A stretch of 6,665 nt of DNA from contig VAXA01000248.1 of assembly GCA_005883365.1 (NCBI GenBank), forward strand, positions 1 to 6,665. Direction: 5' to 3'. Positions 1 through 5,898 of this stretch are shown here, in pieces. The stretch comes from Actinomycetota bacterium. Lineage in GTDB: Bacteria; Actinomycetota; Thermoleophilia; Gaiellales; Gaiellaceae. Position 1 is the first letter of the stretch. Every line of letters begins with the position of its first letter. The notes below the pieces were generated by a model, which was given only the letters and a program-made list of their open reading frames with translations, searched no databases and was not told the DNA's origin. The translations under genes were made by a program, and so were the position numbers.

Positions 1-199
1 TCACCACGGAAAGCACCGCCCACATGGTCCGCGAGGACCAGACGCGGACGCCGTAGACGAATGTGAGGCTGATCCAGACGAAGTGGAACGGGACGGTTTC
101 CCAGCTCGGCCACACCACCATCGCCGCCCAGTTCGCGGCGGCGAAAACGGCCCAGCCCGCTTCGAGCGGGTTACGCCGTACCCAGGCGGTAGCCCGCAT
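1..199 (-). CDS. Putative sensor histidine kinase, N-terminal fragment (cut by window edge)
   Basis: The reading frame is open from an ATG at 199 down to the window edge, giving 66 residues beginning MRATAWVRRNPLEAGW. Two hydrophobic stretches are visible, at about residues 15-30 and 38-54, and a third begins near residue 59 (TMWAVLSVV), so this is the start of a polytopic membrane sensor domain. No HisKA or HATPase domain lies inside the window. The kinase call is inference: it is encoded directly downstream of an OmpR-type regulator on the same strand and overlaps its 3' end by 29 bases, as is common for two-component pairs. No strong ribosome site precedes the ATG, so translation is probably coupled to the regulator gene. 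The input signal cannot be read from this fragment; redox or copper would fit the neighbours but is only a guess. Confidence 0.6.
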   Translation of the reverse strand, partial: MRATAWVRRNPLEAGWAVFAAANWAAMVVWPSWETVPFHFVWISLTFVYGVRVWSSRTMWAVLSVV

Positions 200-836
200 G
201 TCGCACCGTCTCGATTGCCGCGTCCGGACCGAGCTTCTGTCGCAGCCTGCGCACGCAGACCTCGACGACGTTGGAGCCCGGGTCGAAGTCGTACCCCCAC
301 ACCTCGGCGAGCAGCCGCTCGCGGCTCACCACCTCGCCCGCGTGCACGAGCAGGTGGTGGAGGAGCCGAAACTCGCGGTCCGAGAGATCCGCCGTCCGGT
401 CGCCGACGCCCGCCTGCCGGCGTGCGACATCGAGGACGACGTTGCCGGCCCGCAGGACGTGCTCGTCGCCGAAGGCCGACGCGCCGCGGAGCCGGACCCG
501 GATCCGCGCGAGCAGCTCGTCGAGCGAGAACGGCTTCGCCACGTAGTCGCTGGCGCCGAGCTCGAAGCCGCGCAGCTTCGTCTGCACGTCGCCGCGCGCG
601 GACAGGATCACGACTGGCATGTCGGGCTTCACACGATGCAGCTCCCGCAGCACCTGGAGCCCGTTGAGCCCCGGCAGCAGCAGGTCGAAGACGACGAGAT
701 CCCAGCGCGCCTCCGTCGCGAGTTCGAGCCCCGCGCGGCCGTCTCCGGCCGCGATGACCGTGTACCCCTCGGCCTCGAGGCCGCGGGCGAGGAACGCCTG
801 GATTCGGGCCTCGTCCTCGATGACCAGGATGCGCAT
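171..836 (-). CDS. OmpR/PhoB-family response regulator
   Basis: A 221-residue DNA-binding response regulator, the usual length for this family. The receiver domain (about 1-115) shows the acidic pair E7/D8, the phospho-acceptor D51 in VVFDLLLPG, the switch residue S79 in ILSAR and the conserved K101 in AKPF. The C-terminal winged helix (about 125-221) has the typical LSDREFRLL, VVSRERLLAEVWG and ending HAGYRLG patterns. The ATG at 836 is chosen because the receiver domain begins immediately (MRILVIEDE) and a GGGAGG ribosome site lies 5 bases upstream; the frame stays open far upstream but that part is antisense to the cupredoxin gene. Phosphorylation is presumably by the overlapping downstream kinase. 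It is divergent from the oxidase operon, and the shared intergenic region has 11-base-spaced repeats suited to this regulator class, so control of the operon and of itself is likely but inferred. Confidence 0.95.
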   Translation of the reverse strand: MRILVIEDEARIQAFLARGLEAEGYTVIAAGDGRAGLELATEARWDLVVFDLLLPGLNGLQVLRELHRVKPDMPVVILSARGDVQTKLRGFELGASDYVAKPFSLDELLARIRVRLRGASAFGDEHVLRAGNVVLDVARRQAGVGDRTADLSDREFRLLHHLLVHAGEVVSRERLLAEVWGYDFDPGSNVVEVCVRRLRQKLGPDAAIETVRHAGYRLGTA

Positions 837-841
837 TCCGA

Positions 842-847
842 CCTCCC
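842..847 (-). promoter_or_regulatory. Ribosome binding site of the response regulator
   Basis: Read on the minus strand, GGGAGG sits 5 bases before the ATG at 836. It fixes the start in a frame that continues open for hundreds of bases upstream. Confidence 0.75.
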
Positions 848-870
848 GCCGGAATCTACACCCGCGCTCA

Positions 871-909
871 ATGACGTGTACATGACGCGGAAATGACACG
901 TTCGTCATG
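871..909. repeat. Three 11-base-phased ATGAC direct repeats plus an inverted half-site; candidate response-regulator operator
   Basis: ATGAC begins at 871, 882 and 893, spaced exactly 11 bases, followed by the inverted copy GTCAT at 904-908. On the minus strand this reads as tandem GTCAT cores, similar in layout to PhoB-type boxes, where a TGTCA core recurs every 11 bases. CATGAC (881-886) and GTCATG (904-909) also form an inverted repeat with a 17-base spacer. Members of the OmpR/PhoB family bind as head-to-tail dimers on direct repeats of about one helical turn, and the adjacent gene encodes such a regulator. The repeats are seen directly; the operator role is inference. They lie about 35-70 bases upstream of the regulator start and about 40-80 bases upstream of the first operon gene. 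Confidence 0.6.
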
Positions 910-937
910 AGTCGGGCGCGCGGCCGCCGAGACTGAT

Positions 938-942
938 AGGAA
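938..942 (+). promoter_or_regulatory. Ribosome binding site of the first operon gene
   Basis: AGGAA lies 8 bases before the ATG at 951 and supports that start for the cupredoxin gene. Confidence 0.6.
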
Positions 943-950
943 CCTGCCCG

Positions 951-1631
951 ATGCAGGTCGGCGTGAAGCTCCTGCTCGTCGCTGCGGCGGTCGCGGTAGC
1001 CGGCGTCCTGATCGGCTTCTACGCCAACAAGCTCACCCACGACGCGAACTCGGCCGCGTACACCGTGCCGGTCCGGATCGTCAACGGGCAGCGGGTCGTC
1101 GACCTGAAGATCCAGACGGTCGCAGCGGCAGGGCCGACGGTCAGCCACAACCCCGACTGGGTCTCGTACCTCGTCCAAACGTCGAACGGGGTCTGGAAGC
1201 GCCTGACGGTTTGGGACCTGCCCGCGAACGCGACGATCCACGTGACGGACTACAACTTCGACGGCGCGAGTGGGACGCGCAACCCCTTCCTCGGCCGCTT
1301 CACCGGTACGGACGGCAACCGTGCCCTCGTCAACGGCAAGCCCGTCGACCACATCGACCCGAGCCTGGCCTCCCACATCTTCGCCGTGCCGCAGCTCGGG
1401 ATCAACATCGCCTTCCTCGGCGTCCCCGACAACGCGAAGAACCAGTGCGGCTATGCGCCGTGCCCGCTCAAGACCGCGCACGAGACGATCAAGTTCACCT
1501 TCCACACGACGACGCCGGGCCACTACCGCTGGCAGTGCTTTGTCCCCTGCGCGGCCGGCTGGATCAGCGGCTGGGGCGGACCGATGCAGACCATCGGCTA
1601 CATGGACGGCTTCCTCAACGTGAAGGCCTGA
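951..1631 (+). CDS. Membrane-anchored cupredoxin, subunit-II-like with a degenerate CuA-type motif
   Basis: A 226-residue protein with one N-terminal membrane anchor or uncleaved signal (about 5-23) and an extracytoplasmic cupredoxin-like domain. The HIFAVPQLGI segment (H142) resembles the first CuA histidine region of oxidase subunit II (HSFWxxxLG). Near the C-terminus, C196 and C200 keep the CuA C-x3-C spacing, but the CuA His position is W204 and the CuA Met position is G207; a Met follows later at 212. H191 precedes the Cys pair, and C166/C171 could form a separate disulfide. A binuclear CuA is therefore unlikely, and a mononuclear copper site or a purely structural role is possible. It heads the oxidase operon and its stop overlaps the next start by one base, so it is probably an extra oxidase subunit or electron carrier. 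The family is not one I can name; the cupredoxin relationship is inferred from motif and context. Confidence 0.75.
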   Translation: MQVGVKLLLVAAAVAVAGVLIGFYANKLTHDANSAAYTVPVRIVNGQRVVDLKIQTVAAAGPTVSHNPDWVSYLVQTSNGVWKRLTVWDLPANATIHVTDYNFDGASGTRNPFLGRFTGTDGNRALVNGKPVDHIDPSLASHIFAVPQLGINIAFLGVPDNAKNQCGYAPCPLKTAHETIKFTFHTTTPGHYRWQCFVPCAAGWISGWGGPMQTIGYMDGFLNVKA

Positions 1632-2533
1632 TGGCGAGCCAGCCGACAGCCGCGACGCCACCACGCGACTCGGTCAACCACGGCCTGCGCTTCGTCGTCG
1701 CCTGGCTCGTACTCAGCGTGATCGCGACACCACTCGTCGTCATCTTCGTCGGACCGATCCTCCCGCCCGGGAACATGACCACCCAGGCGCACGAGCAGAT
1801 CTACGACAACACATGGCTGGCCGCCGTGTCCACGCCGGTTCTCTGCCTGGTCGTCGTCTTCCTGGTCTATGCCTTCGTCTACTTCCGCGCGCCGAAGGGC
1901 GGCGCGCTGGTCGACGGGCCGCCGTTGCGCGAGCACGCGGGAATCCAGGTCGTGTGGATCGTGATCACAAGCGTGACGGTGCTCATGCTCGCGGCCTTCG
2001 GCACGTACCAGTTGCTTCAAAACGGCTCCGGCGGCGGCCAGGGCCCATCCCCGGTCGCCGTGCCGGCGGGAGCCAGCCACAACCTCGCCGTGCAGGTGAT
2101 CGGGCAGCAGTGGGAGTGGACGTTCCGCTACCCGTCGTTCGGCGGGGTCGAGACCCACGAACTCGTACTCCCGCAGCACACGTCCGTCACCCTCCACGTC
2201 ACTTCGCTCGACGTCGTCCACTCGTTCTGGGCCTACCAGCTCGGCGTGAAGGCAGACGCGAACCCGGGCACGGACAACGTCGCGTACGTCCAGACGAGAG
2301 GGCCAGGGACATTCCAGATCCGTTGCGCCGAGCTCTGCGGCCTTTTCCACGGGTACATGTTCAGCACCGGCCGCGTCGTCTCGGCCACCCAGTTCCAGTC
2401 GTGGGCGAAGACACAGGAAGCGATCTACAAGACGATCGCGAAGTACGTACCGCCCTACGCGAAGACGTACATCTGCCCCGCGGCCGGCACGAGCCCCACC
2501 TGTTCACCGCAACCGACGCTGAGAGGAGGCTGA
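1631..2533 (+). CDS. coxB: Cytochrome c oxidase-type subunit II (CuA protein)
   Basis: A 300-residue heme-copper oxidase subunit II, which accepts electrons outside the membrane and passes them to subunit I. The CuA site is complete: H197 in VHSFWAYQLG, then C232, E234, C236, H240 and M243 in CAELCGLFHGYM. The aromatic QWEWTFRYP stretch (159-167), where donors inject electrons in this family, is also present. Hydrophobic helices lie at about 62-85 and 104-128 (the usual hairpin), with a further one at 21-44 that may be a leader peptide or a third helix. The tail (246-300) has two extra cysteines but no CxxCH, so there is no fused cytochrome c. The ATG at 1631 overlaps the upstream TGA by one base, with a weak GAAGG just before it. 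The frame runs open further upstream, but there it overlaps the cupredoxin gene and has no subunit II features. Confidence 0.94.
   Translation: MASQPTAATPPRDSVNHGLRFVVAWLVLSVIATPLVVIFVGPILPPGNMTTQAHEQIYDNTWLAAVSTPVLCLVVVFLVYAFVYFRAPKGGALVDGPPLREHAGIQVVWIVITSVTVLMLAAFGTYQLLQNGSGGGQGPSPVAVPAGASHNLAVQVIGQQWEWTFRYPSFGGVETHELVLPQHTSVTLHVTSLDVVHSFWAYQLGVKADANPGTDNVAYVQTRGPGTFQIRCAELCGLFHGYMFSTGRVVSATQFQSWAKTQEAIYKTIAKYVPPYAKTYICPAAGTSPTCSPQPTLRGG
2521..2529 (+). promoter_or_regulatory. Ribosome binding site of subunit I
   Basis: GAGAGGAGG lies at the very end of the subunit II gene, 5 bases before the GTG at 2535. This strong site decides the GTG start for subunit I, one base after the preceding stop codon. 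Confidence 0.75.
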
Positions 2534-2534
2534 G

Positions 2535-4424
2535 GTGACCGCCGTCACCGCGCCGCTCCGTCCACCGATCTGGCGCCGCCTCGTCGGCTTCAACCTCCTG
2601 ACCGGGATCGTGCTCGGGATCGGCGGCTGGTACGTCGGCTGGTTCGGCGCCCATGCGGTGGTCGGCCCGAGTCTCGACTACTTCGGCGACGTCGACTACA
2701 ACGAGCTCTCCGTCTTCATGGCCTACATCGGCGGCGTCGTCGGCTTCCTCATCGGCCTCGGCTTCCTCAACTACCCGGCCAGGCGGCTACTTGGCTACCC
2801 GCCGTCACTCCGCGAGAAGGAGACGGGGGGCTGGGCGCGTTACTTCGGCCTCTGCACGGATCACAAGGTCGTCGGCATCCAGTACCTCTGGGGCATCGGG
2901 CTGTTCTTCTTCATCGGCGGCCTGAACGCGATGCTCATCCGCTTCGAGCTGCTGCGGCCGACCCACCAGGTCTTCTCCGGCGGGACGTACTTGACCCTCG
3001 TCGGCATGCACGGGACGATGATGATGGGGATGATGTCGAGCGGGATCCTCGGCCCGTTCGCCAACTACCTCGTCCCCATCATGATCGGCGCCAGGCGGAT
3101 GGCCTTCCCGCGCGTCGAGGCGCTCACCTTCTGGCTCCTCATGGCGGCGGGCGCGATTCTCACGACGACGATCTTCTTCGGCGGCTTTCCCACCGGCTGG
3201 ACCGGCTACGAGCCGCTCAACGTCCAGGCGGCGGCGGGGATGGATTGCTACATCCTCTTCTTCGCGCTCGCCGGCATCTCGATGACGTTGCTCGGGCTGA
3301 ACATGATCGCGACGATCGTGACCATGCGCGCACCGGGACTGACATGGATGCGACTCCCGATCTTCGTCTGGGGCGTCCTCTCGACCGCGTCGCTGATGGT
3401 GCTCGCGGCGCCGGTTCTCATCGCCGTATTGAGCATGTCGGCGCTTGACCGGGCGGCGCAGACGACCTTCTTCAGCGCCTCCGGCGGCGGGAGCAACTAT
3501 CTGTACGAGAATCTCTTCTGGGTCTTCGGCCACCCGGAGGTGTACATCCTCGCCCTGCCCGGCTTCGCGATCGTGCTCGAGCTGCTACCGGTGTTCGCGC
3601 GCAAGCCCCTCTGGGGCTACAGGCTCGCCGTCGCCGGCCTGCTCGGAGTCACGCTCCTCTCGTGGATGGTCTGGCAGCACCACCTCTTCGTGAGCGGCAT
3701 CAACGGCGACCTGCGCCCCTTCTACATGCTCTCGACCGAGCTGATCTCGATCCCCACCGGTTTCACCTTCATCTGCGGGCTGATGACCCTCTGGCGCGGC
3801 CAGATCCGATTCACCGTGCCGATGCTCTTCTGCCTCGCCTGGTTCTTCAACTTCCTGCTCGGCGGCCTCTCGGGCGTCTTCCTATCGGACGTGCCGAGCG
3901 ACGTGACGACGCACGGCAGCTTCTTCTCGATGGCCCATTTCCACTACACGATCATGGGCGGACTCGTCTTCACCTTCTTCGCCGCGATCTACTACTGGGT
4001 GCCGAAGATGACCGGCTGGCAGCTGAACGAGACCCTGGGGAAAATCCACTTCTGGACGATGTTCGTCTTCTTCAACTCGACGTTCGCGCCGCTCTTCGCG
4101 ATCGGCTTCCTCAACCAGCCGCGCCGCGTGAACGTCTATGCGCACACCCTCCAATTCCTCAACGACTGGGTCTCGGTCTCCGCGTTCTGCCTCGGGACCT
4201 CGATGCTGATCTTCCTCTTCAACCTCGTCTGGTCGCTTGCCTTTGTGAAGAAGCCTGCCCTAGCGAACCCGTGGGCGTCGCGGTCGATCGAGTTCCAGCT
4301 CCCGTCGCCGGTGCCGGTGCACAACTTCGACCGCATCCCGGTGTTCTCGAGCGACCCCTACGGTTACGGCGAGGGTCCGGTACCGCAGTGGGTCCCCGCG
4401 GGCGCCCCGGCGGGGAGGGATTGA
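2535..4424 (+). CDS. coxA: Heme-copper oxidase subunit I, divergent A-type
   Basis: A 629-residue catalytic subunit that reduces O2 at a heme/CuB centre. About 14 helices are predicted: two extra N-terminal ones (about 14-36 and 57-79), then the standard twelve beginning at TDHKVVGIQYL (108-118). Metal ligands are intact: H159 and H470 for low-spin heme, H468 for high-spin heme, H333, H382 and H383 for CuB, and Y337 as the likely His-Tyr crosslink. HPEVY (333-337) with E335 is the A-type signature and rules out NO reductase and the usual B-type form. Aligned by eye with the Paracoccus aa3 enzyme, D124 is R188, N131 is E195, S291 is L348, K354 is T411 and D404 is G461, while N113 (N177), H403 (H460) and the QPRR arginines (R530/R531 region) remain. 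Proton uptake must therefore differ from textbook A-type enzymes. The heme type cannot be read from the sequence. It starts with GTG one base after the subunit II stop. Confidence 0.95.
   Translation: MTAVTAPLRPPIWRRLVGFNLLTGIVLGIGGWYVGWFGAHAVVGPSLDYFGDVDYNELSVFMAYIGGVVGFLIGLGFLNYPARRLLGYPPSLREKETGGWARYFGLCTDHKVVGIQYLWGIGLFFFIGGLNAMLIRFELLRPTHQVFSGGTYLTLVGMHGTMMMGMMSSGILGPFANYLVPIMIGARRMAFPRVEALTFWLLMAAGAILTTTIFFGGFPTGWTGYEPLNVQAAAGMDCYILFFALAGISMTLLGLNMIATIVTMRAPGLTWMRLPIFVWGVLSTASLMVLAAPVLIAVLSMSALDRAAQTTFFSASGGGSNYLYENLFWVFGHPEVYILALPGFAIVLELLPVFARKPLWGYRLAVAGLLGVTLLSWMVWQHHLFVSGINGDLRPFYMLSTELISIPTGFTFICGLMTLWRGQIRFTVPMLFCLAWFFNFLLGGLSGVFLSDVPSDVTTHGSFFSMAHFHYTIMGGLVFTFFAAIYYWVPKMTGWQLNETLGKIHFWTMFVFFNSTFAPLFAIGFLNQPRRVNVYAHTLQFLNDWVSVSAFCLGTSMLIFLFNLVWSLAFVKKPALANPWASRSIEFQLPSPVPVHNFDRIPVFSSDPYGYGEGPVPQWVPAGAPAGRD
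4412..4420 (+). promoter_or_regulatory. Ribosome binding site of subunit III
   Basis: GGGGAGGGA overlaps the end of subunit I and sits 5 bases before the GTG at 4426, supporting that non-ATG start. Confidence 0.7.
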
Positions 4425-4425
4425 C

Positions 4426-5112
4426 GTGGCGAGCGCTGACGTGACCCAGGAGAGCGTCGGGTACGAGATCCTCGAGGGCGAACCGCCCGAGCTCCTCGGG
4501 CGGAACCTCGTCGCGGCGGGGCACCTGCTCGCGGGCGCGACGGCGTTCTTCTTCGTCGCCTTCGTCTTCGCCTACTTCTACCTCCGCTCGCTCAACAGCG
4601 CCGGCATGTGGAAGCCCAAGGGCGTCGACTCCTCGGTCGGCTGGGGCACCGCGATCGTCGCCTGCTACCTCCTGAGCGCGCTGCTCGTCCGGCTCGGGCT
4701 CGCCGACCACCTGGCGCTGCGCCGCGATCAGTGGCGGCTGAAGGGGCTGGCCGCGCTCCTCATCGGCATCGTCGGCCTCGTCCTGCAGGTGATCGGCTGG
4801 ACGCAGCAGGGCTTCGGGCCGGCCGACGGCGGCTTTGCGAGCGTGTACTTCGGCTGGACGGCGTTTCTCTTCCTCTTCGTCCTCGCGACGCTGCTCTGGC
4901 TCGAGATGACTCTTGCGACCTCGCTGCGATACCGAAAGATCCCGACCGGCGCGCCTCCACCGGGCCACGCCGCCGGCGACCGGCACCGCGAGCGACACGA
5001 CATCCGCGACCCGCTCTCGCTCGTCCGCGCCGAGCTCGTCGCGCTCAGCTTCTACTGGACGTTCCTCGCGGGCATCGCGGTGCTCACCTGGATCGTCCTC
5101 TACCTGATCTAG
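4426..5112 (+). CDS. coxC: Heme-copper oxidase subunit III
   Basis: A 228-residue membrane protein with five predicted helices (about 28-53, 72-92, 105-125, 137-161 and 205-228), the size and topology of CyoC/CoxC-type subunit III. This subunit has no metal and stabilises the oxidase. Family cues are the ELLGRNLVAAGHLLAGATAFF start, the FASVYFGWTAF region and the closing SFYWTFLAGIAVLTWIVLYL. In typical members helix IV carries a TGxHxxHV motif; here the equivalent stretch reads TAFLFLFV (145-152), so both histidines are replaced (L148, F151). A charged, His/Arg-rich loop (about 168-195) links the last two helices. Its start codon lies one base after the subunit I stop, so it is certainly part of the same operon. 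The subunit III call rests on topology, position and moderate sequence resemblance. Confidence 0.87.
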   Translation: MASADVTQESVGYEILEGEPPELLGRNLVAAGHLLAGATAFFFVAFVFAYFYLRSLNSAGMWKPKGVDSSVGWGTAIVACYLLSALLVRLGLADHLALRRDQWRLKGLAALLIGIVGLVLQVIGWTQQGFGPADGGFASVYFGWTAFLFLFVLATLLWLEMTLATSLRYRKIPTGAPPPGHAAGDRHRERHDIRDPLSLVRAELVALSFYWTFLAGIAVLTWIVLYLI

Positions 5113-5115
5113 CCC

Positions 5116-5898
5116 GTGTCCTTGCCGCCGGTCCTCGTCTGCGCCGTCGCGGTCGCCTTGTACGCGCTCGGACGGCGGGGGAGGACGCGGCTCTGGCGCG
5201 AGGTGAGCTTCTACAGCGGCGTCCTGCTCGCGTTCGCCGTGCTCGAGCCGCCGTTCGACGACTGGGCAGACAAATGGCTCTCGGCCCACATGTCGCAGCA
5301 CATCGTCCTCATGACCGTCGTGCCGCCCCTCGTCGTGCTCGGCCGCCCATGGCCGCGCATGTGGCTGCCGTTTCCGCTATCCGCACGCCGCGTCGTCGGT
5401 GGCGGGCTGTCGCGGTCGGCCGCGTTTCGTCGTAGCGCCGGGTTCGTAAAGCGCCCACCGGTCGCGCTCGTGGTGCAGTCGGCGGCGGTGGGCATCTGGC
5501 ACGTGCCGCAGCTCTACGACGCGGCCGCGCGGAGCGAGTCGATCCACGTCCTCGAGCACGTGTGCTTCGTCGCTCCCGCACTCGTGTTCTGGGGCGCGTT
5601 GCTCGACGCGCCTCCGGTACGCGCGCGCATCGACCATCTCCATCGCGCGATCTGGTTCACCGCAGCGATGATCCCGAGCTGGATCCTCGCAGTCATGCTC
5701 GCCTTTGCATCAGCGCCCCTCTACGCCGTGTACCCCTCGATGACCGACCAGCAGGTCGCCGCCGGCGTCATGTGGGTGCCGGGATCGCTCGCGTACTTCA
5801 TCGCGGCGCTCGCCGCGTTCTACCGCTGGCTCGAACCGGGCGTCGCGGACGCGTCGCCGCCTGTCGAGCCCCGACCCGAGGAGCTCTCATGGGCCTGA
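5116..5898 (+). CDS. ctaG: CtaG-type (caa3_CtaG family) oxidase assembly factor
   Basis: A 260-residue polytopic membrane protein of the caa3_CtaG family, associated with assembly of the copper centre of bacterial oxidases. It is unrelated to the Cox11-type proteins that share the name CtaG. Diagnostic patterns are SAHMSQHIVLM (H58, H62) with the following VVPPLVVLGRP, and WHVPQLYDAA followed by IHVLEH (H129, H144, H148). These histidines are plausible copper ligands. Several hydrophobic helices fill the rest, including about 5-18, 31-44, 61-75, 118-128, 148-163, 178-198 and 215-232. The GTG start is 3 bases after the subunit III stop and lacks a visible Shine-Dalgarno, so translation is probably coupled; a TTG two codons downstream is an alternative start. 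Its place behind the oxidase subunits fits a dedicated maturation role. Confidence 0.87.
   Translation: MSLPPVLVCAVAVALYALGRRGRTRLWREVSFYSGVLLAFAVLEPPFDDWADKWLSAHMSQHIVLMTVVPPLVVLGRPWPRMWLPFPLSARRVVGGGLSRSAAFRRSAGFVKRPPVALVVQSAAVGIWHVPQLYDAAARSESIHVLEHVCFVAPALVFWGALLDAPPVRARIDHLHRAIWFTAAMIPSWILAVMLAFASAPLYAVYPSMTDQQVAAGVMWVPGSLAYFIAALAAFYRWLEPGVADASPPVEPRPEELSWA
5878..5883 (+). promoter_or_regulatory. Ribosome binding site of the small membrane protein
   Basis: GAGGAG lies 5 bases before the ATG at 5889, inside the end of ctaG. It is the main evidence that the 42-codon frame is translated. Confidence 0.7.

Larger units (their letters stand above)
837..950. promoter_or_regulatory. Divergent intergenic promoter region
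   Basis: This 114-base gap separates the minus-strand regulator from the plus-strand oxidase operon and must hold promoters for both. It contains three phased ATGAC repeats (871-897), an opposing GTCAT (904-908) and the ribosome sites of both flanking genes. I could not identify convincing -35/-10 boxes for either direction. No small gene is seen here. Confidence 0.7.

Noticed and set aside
931..940. A -10 promoter box (around GACTGATAGG) for the oxidase operon
   Set aside because: It would leave almost no leader and overlaps the ribosome site, and there is no matching -35 at correct spacing.
1211..1630. Upstream extension of the subunit II frame
   Set aside because: It overlaps the cupredoxin gene almost entirely and is Arg/Pro-rich without subunit II features. 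The ATG at 1631 with one-base coupling to the previous stop explains the gene.
837..1664. Long upstream extension of the response regulator frame on the minus strand
   Set aside because: It is antisense to the cupredoxin gene, precedes a complete receiver domain that begins right at the chosen ATG with a good ribosome site, and has the low-complexity charged look of a GC-rich shadow frame.
2443..2520. Possible cytochrome c tail on subunit II from the two C-terminal cysteines
   Set aside because: The cysteines are ten residues apart and not in a CxxCH heme-binding motif.
2805..3533. 242-codon open frame on the minus strand
   Set aside because: It lies wholly antisense to the conserved core of subunit I and has no recognisable motif.
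2535..4424. NO reductase or B-type oxidase identity for subunit I
   Set aside because: The HPEVY motif with the crosslinking Tyr and A-type Glu is present, which NO reductases lack and B-type enzymes usually do not have in this form.
3662..4444. 260-codon open frame on the plus strand inside subunit I
   Set aside because: An out-of-frame Arg/Leu/Asp-rich shadow of the catalytic subunit.
4219..5301. 360-codon open frame on the minus strand
   Set aside because: It is antisense to subunits I and III, is made of charged low-complexity sequence and shows no domain; a GC-rich shadow.
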